In this document: positions 57,647 to 64,000 of the stretch, piece after piece
How positions within the stretch are numbered: the stretch's first letter is position 1
Layout: the number at the start of each line of letters is the position of its first letter
NCBI GenBank assembly: GCA_023443865.1
Contig: JAEZST010000006.1
Coordinates: forward strand, 186,001 to 250,000
DNA: 64,000 nucleotides
Direction of reading: 5' to 3'
Source: Spirochaetota bacterium
Lineage (GTDB): Bacteria; Spirochaetota; Spirochaetia; Treponematales; Treponemataceae
The notes under the pieces: generated by a model
The model's input: only the letters and a program-made list of their open reading frames with translations
Told to the model about the DNA's origin: nothing
The model's database searches: none
Translations under genes and position numbers: made by a program

Positions 57647-57699
57647 TTGACAAGCAGATCTGCCGGTCATATATTTGCCATAAGCAACTTTTGCCTATG
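57647..57699 (+). promoter_or_regulatory. Promoter and operator of the MarR-CoADR operon
   Basis: Consensus TTGACA (57647-57652), 17-bp spacer, TATATT (57670-57675). Just downstream a 9-bp inverted repeat CATAAGCAA-CTT-TTGCCTATG (57679-57699, one mismatch) is a likely MarR site. Confidence 0.75.
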
Positions 57700-57735
57700 A
57701 CAATATTTCACAACGGCAAATAAGGTAGGCATTCC

Positions 57736-58083
57736 GTGATCGATCTATGCGCCCTCAGAAAAATTCAAACCGCCCTCAGGCAATACGAAGACCGTCTTCG
57801 CGAGGATACGGGACTCTCCCTCAACGAGGCGCTGTGCCTTTGCTCCATCAATCGGGGTTACCAGGAACCGGGGCTTATCGCCAGGGAAATGGAACTATCT
57901 CCTTCGCGGCTTACCCGCATACTCGATACCCTGGAGGAACACCGGCTGGTGGAACGCAAAATAGGGGACGGAGACCGAAGGAACATCGCCGTGAGCCTAA
58001 CGTACGCGGGTCGGGAACTGCTTATGAAATACCAGTGCTCGGACATAGAATTGCCCGAGGCGCTTGCTTTTACCCGGGAATAA
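57736..58083 (+). CDS. Small MarR-family regulator
   Basis: A 115-residue winged-helix protein with GTG start and AAGGTAGG upstream. The recognition region is EPGLIAREMELSPSRLTRILDTLE, followed by a wing KIGDGDRRNIAVSL. It has almost no dimerisation helices beyond the core, and is shorter than typical MarR proteins (about 140). It probably senses a thiol or redox signal, given that the next gene is a CoA-disulfide/persulfide reductase. An inverted repeat covers its transcription start. Confidence 0.85.
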   Translation: MIDLCALRKIQTALRQYEDRLREDTGLSLNEALCLCSINRGYQEPGLIAREMELSPSRLTRILDTLEEHRLVERKIGDGDRRNIAVSLTYAGRELLMKYQCSDIELPEALAFTRE

Positions 58084-58115
58084 ACGAGAATTCTTTTCAT
58101 GATAGGAGGCCGCAA

Positions 58116-60602
58116 ATGGCTAAGTATGTGATTGTCGGCGGAGTCGCCGGCGGGGCGGGAACGGCCGCCCGGCTGAGGCGGCTGGATGAAAAAGCGGAAA
58201 TCGTCATGTTTGAGCGGGGCGAATACATAAGCTACGCGAATTGCGGTCTTCCTTACTACGCCGGCGGGGTCATCGCCGAACGATCCCGCCTTTTCGTCAT
58301 GACGCCGGAAAAATTCAAGGAATCCCTCAACGTGGACGTTCGCGTGCTTCACGAGGTAACCGCCATAAACCGGGGCGAAAAGACCGTTCACGTGAAAGAC
58401 CTTAAATCGGGCCTGGAGCGGGACGAATACTACGATTACCTGGTCTTAAGCCCCGGCGCGGCCCCCATGCGCCCGCCCATTCCCGGAATCGACGATCCCG
58501 CCATTATGACGCTCCGTTCCGTTTCGGATATCGATACCATCAAGGCGAAGATAGACGACGCGCAGACAAAACGGGCCGTGGTCGTCGGCGGGGGCTTCAT
58601 CGGCTTGGAGATGGCGGAGAACCTGAAGGAGAGGGGACTCTCGGTCACGGTTGTCGAGGCCATGGATCAGGTCATGAACGTGATCGATTACGACATGGCC
58701 GCGATCGTCCAGCAGCATATGCGCGAAAAGGGCGTGCGGATCCGGGTGAAAGACGGGGTCTCGGCCTTCGAGCGCAGGGGTTCGTCCCTTTTCGTGAAGC
58801 TTTCGTCCGGTGAATCGGTGGAGACCGACATCGTCATTCTCTCCATCGGCGTAAGGCCCGACACCAAGCTTGTCAAGGACGCGGGCCTCGAGACGGCCCA
58901 AAACGGCGCCATCAAGGTGGACGAATATTTCAGGACGGCCGACCCGGCAATTTTCGCGCTGGGCGACGCGATCGAGTACAAAAGCCCGCTCCTCGGAATC
59001 GGCCTTACGGTTCCCCTCGCCGGCCCGGCTAACAAGCAGGCCCGAATCGTGGCGGACAATATCGTCAAGGGAGCCAAGAGAACCTACGAAGGAACCATCG
59101 CCACCAGTATCGCGAAGATATTCGACCTCACGGTCGCCTCAACGGGCTTGACCGAAAAGAACCTGCAGCGGGCCAACCTGCCCTTCGCCCAATTGGTGAC
59201 CCACGCGGGGAGCCACGCGGGCTATTATCCCAAGGCCCTCCAGCTTACCGTGAAGATCCTGTACCATCCTGAAACCGGCAAGCTGTGGGGCGGCCAGGCC
59301 GTGGGCTTCGACGGCGTTGACAAGCGCGTGGACGTTCTCGCGGCCTACGTGAAGATGGGCGGTACGGTGCACGACCTCGCGAACTTCGAGCAGGCCTACG
59401 CGCCGCCGTTCTCCAGCGCGAAAGATCCCCTGAACATGCTCGGGTTTATCGCCGAGAACGTGCTCGACGGCCTGTCGAAAACCGTGACCTGGCGCGACGT
59501 GGCGGAATTGAAGGCGAAGGGAGCCTTCCAGCTCGACGTGCGTAGCCGCGAGGAATTCGCCCTCGGTTCCATGGGCGGGGCGGTTAACATACCGCACACC
59601 GAGCTTCGCAACCGTTTCGCCGAGGTTCCCAAGGACCGGACGGTTCTCGTAAACTGCGCCATCGGCCTTCGCGGATACCTCGCCGAGCGAATGCTCCGGC
59701 AAAACGGCTATACCGACGTGGTTAACCTTACCGGCGGCTACAAGACCTGGAAGGCGGCGACGAGCGAACTCGAGCTACTGGAATCGGGCGGCGAGGGAGC
59801 CCACCTGTACGACAAGAACATCGACGTGGTGGAAGAGGACGGAAGCCCCGTCAAGCCCCGCGACAAGGTATTCGAAATAGACGCGTGCGGGCTCCAGTGC
59901 CCGGGCCCGATCATGCGGCTCAAGCTGGAAATGGACAAGCTCGAGCCGGGCGACCAAATCAAAATGTCGGCCACCGACCCGGGTTTCGCCCGCGACGTCA
60001 AGAGCTGGTGCAACCTGACGGGAAACAACCTGGTTTCCTTCGCCACGGTGAACGGCATAATCGAGGCGGTCATCGAAAAGGGATCCCAGCCCCAAGCGGG
60101 CCAGGGCGGGGCGCCGGCCATGACGGTGAGCGGCAACGCGGCCACCATGATCGTATTCTCGAACGACCTCGACCGCGCGCTCGCTTCCTTCGTCCTCGCA
60201 AACGGGGCAGCAGCCTCGGGAAAGGAAGTGACCATGTTCTTCACCTTCTGGGGGCTCTCCGTGCTGCGGAAACCCAAGGCGGGGAAGGTCAAGAAGGATT
60301 TCATGGGCAAGATGTTCGGCGCCATGCTCCCCAAGGGCATGGGAAAGCTCGCCCTTTCCTCGATGAACTTCGGCGGCATCGGCGCCGCAATGATGAAGTC
60401 GCGCATGAAGGCGAAGAACGTTGACCAGGTGGAGATGATGTTCGCCCAGGCGCGCCGGGCGGGCGTCAGGCTCGTGGCCTGCCAAATGTCCATGGATATC
60501 ATGGGCATCGCGGCGGAAGAGTTGATGGACGGAGTGGAAATCGGCGGCGTGGCGACCTACATGGAAGCCGCATCCAAGGGCAACGTAAACCTGTTCATTT
60601 AA
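58116..60602 (+). CDS. Four-domain CoA-disulfide/persulfide reductase (FAD - rhodanese - TusA - DsrE)
   Basis: An 828-residue fused enzyme. Residues 1-450 are a pyridine-nucleotide disulfide reductase with the active-site Cys43 in YANCGLPYY. About 465-555 is a rhodanese with catalytic Cys in VNCAIGLRG. About 588-665 is TusA-like with ACGLQCPGPI. About 670-828 is a DsrE/DsrF-like domain (VFSNDLDRALASFVLANG). The combination passes persulfide sulfur between domains and reduces polysulfide or CoA-persulfide with NADH. AGGAGG lies 7 nt before the ATG at 58116. It is in an operon with MarR. Confidence 0.93.
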   Translation: MAKYVIVGGVAGGAGTAARLRRLDEKAEIVMFERGEYISYANCGLPYYAGGVIAERSRLFVMTPEKFKESLNVDVRVLHEVTAINRGEKTVHVKDLKSGLERDEYYDYLVLSPGAAPMRPPIPGIDDPAIMTLRSVSDIDTIKAKIDDAQTKRAVVVGGGFIGLEMAENLKERGLSVTVVEAMDQVMNVIDYDMAAIVQQHMREKGVRIRVKDGVSAFERRGSSLFVKLSSGESVETDIVILSIGVRPDTKLVKDAGLETAQNGAIKVDEYFRTADPAIFALGDAIEYKSPLLGIGLTVPLAGPANKQARIVADNIVKGAKRTYEGTIATSIAKIFDLTVASTGLTEKNLQRANLPFAQLVTHAGSHAGYYPKALQLTVKILYHPETGKLWGGQAVGFDGVDKRVDVLAAYVKMGGTVHDLANFEQAYAPPFSSAKDPLNMLGFIAENVLDGLSKTVTWRDVAELKAKGAFQLDVRSREEFALGSMGGAVNIPHTELRNRFAEVPKDRTVLVNCAIGLRGYLAERMLRQNGYTDVVNLTGGYKTWKAATSELELLESGGEGAHLYDKNIDVVEEDGSPVKPRDKVFEIDACGLQCPGPIMRLKLEMDKLEPGDQIKMSATDPGFARDVKSWCNLTGNNLVSFATVNGIIEAVIEKGSQPQAGQGGAPAMTVSGNAATMIVFSNDLDRALASFVLANGAAASGKEVTMFFTFWGLSVLRKPKAGKVKKDFMGKMFGAMLPKGMGKLALSSMNFGGIGAAMMKSRMKAKNVDQVEMMFAQARRAGVRLVACQMSMDIMGIAAEELMDGVEIGGVATYMEAASKGNVNLFI

Positions 60603-60620
60603 CGCGCGCTTACCTTAGGA

Positions 60621-60664
60621 AAAAAAAAACGGAACCGGTCTCTATCGAGCCGGTTCCGTTTTTG
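60621..60664. terminator. Bidirectional terminator between the CoADR and ferritin genes
   Basis: CGGAACCGG-loop-CCGGTTCCG with A10 on the left and T5 on the right. Confidence 0.85.
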
Positions 60665-60699
60665 TTCTCCTTGCCGCGCATCTTCCGCGCGGCAAAGGA

Positions 60700-61197
60700 T
60701 CAGTCGGCCTTGCGGGCCCCCAGCACGTGCTGGTCCAGGAACATGATTCCGAAGGAATTTCCCCCGGTCATCTTGAGTTTATCAAGAATGTCCTGCGCGT
60801 TCTTCTCTTCTTCAACCTGTTCGTTTATGAACCAATGCAGCATAAGCTCGGTCTTCGGGTCGTTCTCCGCGCGCGCCATGTCGTAGATCGCCTTGATCGA
60901 CGCGGTGACTTCACGCTCGTGGTCCAAAACGGTCTTGAAAATTTCCTCCGGGGTTCCGAAAGAAACGGGCGGGGCCGCGATGGCGGTAAGGGACGCGGAG
61001 GAGTTTACCTCGTAGAGATACTCATAAAACTTCATGCCGTGGGACCACTCCTCCGAAGCCTGGGCCTTCATCCAGGAAGCGAAGCCGGGAAGGGCCTTCG
61101 CGTCGAAATGGGCCGCCATGGCCAAGTACAGGTATGAAGAATAGAATTCCTTATTGATCTGCTCGTTGATCGCTTTTTGCAATGAATTACTTAACAT
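60700..61197 (-). CDS. ftnA: Bacterial non-haem ferritin
   Basis: A 165-residue four-helix ferritin. The ferroxidase centre ligands are present: Glu17 (NKEFYSSYLYL), Glu50 and His53 (ASEEWSHGMKFYEY), Glu94 and Gln127 (NEQVEEE). It stores iron as a 24-mer. AGGAGG precedes the ATG at 61197; a longer frame to 61281 reads into the promoter. Promoter TTGCCT-17-TATATT. Confidence 0.93.
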   Translation of the reverse strand: MLSNSLQKAINEQINKEFYSSYLYLAMAAHFDAKALPGFASWMKAQASEEWSHGMKFYEYLYEVNSSASLTAIAAPPVSFGTPEEIFKTVLDHEREVTASIKAIYDMARAENDPKTELMLHWFINEQVEEEKNAQDILDKLKMTGGNSFGIMFLDQHVLGARKAD

Positions 61198-61215
61198 TGT
61201 AATCCTCCTATTACA

Positions 61216-61244
61216 AATATACTGTCTCCGTTCGGGAGAGGCAA
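61216..61244 (-). promoter_or_regulatory. Ferritin gene promoter
   Basis: Read leftwards, TTGCCT (61244-61239), 17-bp spacer, TATATT (61221-61216). No Fur box recognised. Confidence 0.6.
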
Positions 61245-61293
61245 TGATATAAGCATACGTTACTTTCCCATGCCTGTCCAATTTTCAAAAGCA

Positions 61294-61328
61294 TTGACGA
61301 GAGCCCGTCGGGAGCCTATAGTGCGGTT
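61294..61328 (+). promoter_or_regulatory. Leaderless promoter of the PH-like membrane protein gene
   Basis: TTGACG (61294-61299), 17-bp spacer, TATAGT (61317-61322), 6 nt, ATG at 61329. No Shine-Dalgarno. Confidence 0.7.
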
Positions 61329-61781
61329 ATGGATAATCCCAACGTATTTTCAATAAATCTCGTTTCTCCCGCGGTAAGGGGGATTAACGCGGCGATCGCG
61401 GCGATCGTCCTGGCGGCCCAGGCGCTATTCGCGGGCGAACAGGGCGTATCCGTGGCCGGCTTGGCAATCCTCCTCATCGCGATAGTCGGGGCCCTCATCG
61501 AGGAGCGGTGGATATTCGACTTGGAAAGGGAAACGGCGCGTTTCCGTTTCGGCCTTCTTTTCGCCGCCCACACGCGTACCATACCCTTTTCCGCGATCTC
61601 CGCCATTGAGTTTGACGATTTCGAGAAGGGCTTCAATAGGCAAAAATGGACCAGGATCGTGATACGCGTTCCCGGCGGGAAGGACGAAATACTGGATACC
61701 GTCAACCGGAATAAGGCGCGCGCCCTCATAGCCAGGGCGGAACGGCTTGCGGCCTTTTTCGCGGCCAGGGAGAAGGGGTAA
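61329..61781 (+). CDS. Small membrane protein with bacterial PH-like domain
   Basis: A 150-residue protein. Two hydrophobic segments (about 17-36 and 42-60) are followed by a region (about 62-135; DLERETARFRFGLLF and TIPFSAISAIEFDDFEKG) that resembles bacterial pleckstrin-homology (DUF304-like) domains. Function unknown. Leaderless start. It ends just before a shared terminator, convergent with the opp genes. Confidence 0.65.
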   Translation: MDNPNVFSINLVSPAVRGINAAIAAIVLAAQALFAGEQGVSVAGLAILLIAIVGALIEERWIFDLERETARFRFGLLFAAHTRTIPFSAISAIEFDDFEKGFNRQKWTRIVIRVPGGKDEILDTVNRNKARALIARAERLAAFFAAREKG

Positions 61782-61793
61782 GCCCGCGCCCGT

Positions 61794-61835
61794 TAAAAAA
61801 AAGCCCGCCGCCGGGTTAACCGGGGCGGGCTTTGC
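61794..61835. terminator. Bidirectional terminator at the end of the opp operon
   Basis: AAGCCCGCC...GGCGGGCTT stem, with eight A on the left (T8 for the leftward opp transcript) and TTT on the right. Confidence 0.8.
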
Positions 61836-61857
61836 CGTCTATAGGCGTCAGGGCGAA

Positions 61858-62856
61858 TTACTCGTAGAGGAAGCACGCCACGGAATGGCCGTCCGCGCGT
61901 TCCGCCAGCTGGGGAACCGAGGCCTTGCACCGGTCCATCCGTTTCGGGCACCGGTCGTAAAAATAGCAGCCGGTCCTCTCCTTGTCGGGAGAGGGCACGT
62001 CGCCGGTCAGGATAATCCGCTGCCGCTCGCGCTCGATAACCGGGTCCGGTATGGGCGCGGCGGAAAGCAGGGCCTGGGTGTAGGGGTGCATGGGCGCCTT
62101 GTACAGGCTGTTGGACGGGGCGATTTCCACGATAATGCCGAGATACATTACCGCGACGCGGGTAGAAATATACTGGATAACCGCCAAGTCGTGCGCGATG
62201 AAAAGATAGGTCAAGCCCAGCTCTTCCTGCAAGTCCTTAAAGAGGTTCAGTATCTGCGCCTGGATCGACACGTCCAGGGCGCTTACCGGCTCGTCCGCGA
62301 GGATCAGCTCGGGGTTCAGCGCCAACGCGCGGGCGATTCCGATTCTCTGCCGCTGTCCGCCCGAAAACTCGTGGGGATAGCGGTTTCGGAAAAACCGGGA
62401 AAGCCCCACTTTTTCCATCAAGGATTCGACCCTCTCGGTGATTTCCGACCGGGAATAGGAAGTGATTTTGCGCGAGTTGAATACGCGGAAGGGCTCGGCG
62501 ATTATGTCGCCGGCGGTCATGCGCGGGTTAAGCGAGGCATAGGGGTCTTGAAAGACCATTTGCATATCCTTTCGCGCGCGCATGAGCTGGTCGTCGGTAG
62601 CCGTCACGAGGTCGTTGCCCTTGAAGAGCACCTTACCCGCCGTGGGCTTGTACAGTTGGGCGATGGCGCGGGCGGTCGTGGACTTTCCGCAGCCGGATTC
62701 GCCCACGAGACCGAGGGTCTCGCCCTTTTGCACAGTAAAGGACACGCCGTCCACGGCGCGGATCGCGCCCTTCTTCCCCGAGAAAATTCCGCCGTCGCGG
62801 AAGGGGAAATGAAGCTTGAGGTTTTCCACCTCGAGCAGGTTTTCTTTATCGCTCAT
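61858..62856 (-). CDS. oppF: Oligopeptide/dipeptide ABC transporter ATPase OppF
   Basis: A 332-residue ABC ATPase. Walker A GESGCGKST (about 46-54), signature FSGGQRQRIGIARAL, Walker B LILADEP, and the C-terminal zinc-binding-like Cys cluster (GCYFYDRCPKRMDRC) common to OppD/F. It powers import of peptides or oligosaccharides. Start at 62856 overlaps the oppD stop by one base (TGATG); an upstream extension is not supported. Confidence 0.92.
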   Translation of the reverse strand: MSDKENLLEVENLKLHFPFRDGGIFSGKKGAIRAVDGVSFTVQKGETLGLVGESGCGKSTTARAIAQLYKPTAGKVLFKGNDLVTATDDQLMRARKDMQMVFQDPYASLNPRMTAGDIIAEPFRVFNSRKITSYSRSEITERVESLMEKVGLSRFFRNRYPHEFSGGQRQRIGIARALALNPELILADEPVSALDVSIQAQILNLFKDLQEELGLTYLFIAHDLAVIQYISTRVAVMYLGIIVEIAPSNSLYKAPMHPYTQALLSAAPIPDPVIERERQRIILTGDVPSPDKERTGCYFYDRCPKRMDRCKASVPQLAERADGHSVACFLYE

Positions 62857-63839
62857 CAACGAGCCTCCGGATACAGCCAGCAGCTGACTTTGTGGCCCGT
62901 TTCCGTTTCCACGCTGGCGGGATATTTCGTGCGGCATATATCCTTCGCGAACTCGCAACGCGGATAGAAGGGGCAGCACTCGGGCAGGTCGATCACGTTC
63001 GGCGGCTGGCCTTCGATGGAGAAGAGCCGTTCGCTGTTCGGCTTGTCCAGCCGGGGAACGGAGCGGATAAGCCCGCGGGTATAGGGGTGGTTCGGCGAGG
63101 CGAATACTTTGTCCACCGGCCCCTGCTCGACGACCCGGCCGGCGTACATGACGCATACCGTGTCGCACATGCCGGCGACCACGCCGAGGGAGTGTGTAAT
63201 CATGATTACGGCGGTCCCGAGCCTGGCCGTCAGGTCGCCGATAAGGTCGAGGATCTGGGCCTGGATGGTCACGTCGAGGGCGCTGGTGGGCTCGTCCGCG
63301 ATCAGGATTTCGGGATTGCAGCTTAAGGCCATGGCGATCATAACGCGCTGCCTCATGCCGCCGGAGAATTGGTGCGGATAGTTGTCTACCCGCTTCTCGG
63401 CGGCGGGAATGCCCGCGAGCTTGAGCATCTCGATAGCCTTATCCTTCGCGTCCTTCTTGGAAAGGCCCTGATGGAGCACGATGGTCTCGACCATCTGGGT
63501 CGATATTCGGAGGAAGGGATTGAGGCTGGTCATCGGGTCCTGGAAGATCATGGAAATCTTGTTTCCCCGAATTTCGCGGATCTCGCGATCCGTCATCCTC
63601 AGGATATCCTTGCCGCCGTACCAAACCTCGCCGCCCACGATCTTGCCGGGCGGGCTCGGGATCAGGTTCATTATGGAAAGGTTCGAAACGCTCTTGCCGG
63701 AGCCGGACTCGCCGACGATGGCGAGGGTCTCGCTGGCGCGGAGGTCAAAGCTCACGCCGTCGACGGCCTTCACTACTCCCTCGTCGGTTCGGAAATGGGT
63801 TTGAAGGTCCCGGACCTTCAGTATTACGTTATCGGTCAT
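62856..63839 (-). CDS. oppD: Oligopeptide/dipeptide ABC transporter ATPase OppD
   Basis: A 327-residue ABC ATPase, partner of OppF. Walker A GESGSGKS, signature FSGGMRQRVMIAMAL, Walker B ILIADEP and the OppD C-terminal Cys cluster (CCPFYPRCEFAKDIC). It forms the nucleotide-binding dimer with OppF under the OppBC channel. AGGAGCC precedes the ATG at 63839, and the oppC stop lies 10 bp upstream. Confidence 0.92.
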   Translation of the reverse strand: MTDNVILKVRDLQTHFRTDEGVVKAVDGVSFDLRASETLAIVGESGSGKSVSNLSIMNLIPSPPGKIVGGEVWYGGKDILRMTDREIREIRGNKISMIFQDPMTSLNPFLRISTQMVETIVLHQGLSKKDAKDKAIEMLKLAGIPAAEKRVDNYPHQFSGGMRQRVMIAMALSCNPEILIADEPTSALDVTIQAQILDLIGDLTARLGTAVIMITHSLGVVAGMCDTVCVMYAGRVVEQGPVDKVFASPNHPYTRGLIRSVPRLDKPNSERLFSIEGQPPNVIDLPECCPFYPRCEFAKDICRTKYPASVETETGHKVSCWLYPEAR

Positions 63840-63849
63840 TGCCAGGCTC

Positions 63850-64000
63850 CTAGACTCGGTTTTTGCTCTGGGGATCGAAGGCGTCCCGCAGGCCGTCGCC
63901 AAGGAAGTTCATGGCGAAAAGGAAGACGGTCATCGCCGCCGCGGGAACGATGAGGAGCCAGGGATAGAGGGTCATGGTGCTCACGCCCTCGGATACCAGG
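63850..64000 (-). CDS. oppC: Permease OppC, 3' end only
   Basis: The last 49 codons of a membrane protein running off the window edge: a hydrophobic segment (TLYPWLLIVPAAAMTVFLFA) followed by NFLGDGLRDAFDPQ, the typical end of OppC/DppC permeases. It stands directly upstream of oppD and completes the order oppC-oppD-oppF. The rest of the operon lies beyond the window. Confidence 0.85.
   Translation of the reverse strand, partial: LVSEGVSTMTLYPWLLIVPAAAMTVFLFAMNFLGDGLRDAFDPQSKNRV

Noticed and set aside
1..64000. tRNA, rRNA, insertion sequence, prophage, integron or CRISPR array
   Set aside because: None was recognised by reading both strands; no transposase, integrase or Cas-like protein is encoded in any frame examined.

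Overview
The window is about 60% GC and densely coded on both strands. It most resembles an anaerobic spirochaete of the Treponema group. The evidence is gene content only: spirochaete-style lipoproteins with relaxed lipoboxes, a FapA/DUF342 protein, a long-form serine hydroxymethyltransferase, a four-gene HndABCD-type [FeFe]-hydrogenase, an IclR-controlled pectin/hexuronate pathway and TRAP and Opp-type transporters. No rRNA, tRNA, IS element, prophage or CRISPR array was seen.

Layout. (1) 1-11.1 kb: pectin/hexuronate catabolism with uxaC (5' cut by the window edge), an IclR regulator, a KduD/gluconate-5-dehydrogenase-like SDR, kduI, kdgK, eda (KDPG aldolase with an extra C-terminal domain), a cytoplasmic GH28 galacturonosidase and a sugar isomerase-like TIM barrel; an ABC-F gene is inserted. 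(2) 11.2-17.7 kb: a spirochaete hypothetical with an XRE-cupin regulator, small membrane proteins, lipoproteins, a TRL-like lipoprotein, glyA and a 35-residue basic protein. (3) 18-25.9 kb: a lipoprotein fumarate-reductase-like flavoprotein, TetR, a broken DMT transporter, DUF134-NifX, a TRAP transporter whose binding-protein gene has an in-frame stop, and a MarR/flavin-oxidoreductase pair. (4) 26-36 kb: MCP, GNAT, the hydrogenase operon, Hsp33 and MATE. (5) 36-48.5 kb: housekeeping (RRM protein, M28 peptidase, serC, pgi, argR, fapA, mutS2, rsgA, murI). (6) 48.5-57.6 kb: pentapeptide protein, metallo-beta-lactamase fold protein, a putative HExxH lipoprotein, TSUP, PLC-like protein, and a LexA-like repressor divergent from a umuD'/umuC/DUF72 operon. 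(7) 57.7-64 kb: MarR with a four-domain CoA-disulfide reductase, ferritin, a PH-like membrane protein, and oppF, oppD and the 3' end of oppC.

Genes working together. Oligogalacturonides would be cut by GH28; KduI and the SDR handle the unsaturated branch, UxaC the galacturonate branch, and both feed KdgK and Eda to pyruvate and glyceraldehyde-3-phosphate. A 15-bp palindrome related to TGAAAC-N3-GTTTCA lies upstream of the SDR, between kdgK and eda, and upstream of the TRAP operon, which suggests one IclR (KdgR-like) regulon that includes the transporter. Reducing power could leave as H2 through the hydrogenase.

Most notable observations: a UmuD homologue that begins where processed UmuD' begins and lacks both catalytic residues; at least twelve genes with a -10 box 6-8 nt before the ATG and no Shine-Dalgarno, implying frequent leaderless mRNAs; a single ochre codon interrupting dctP; and a dispersed intergenic repeat in three copies.
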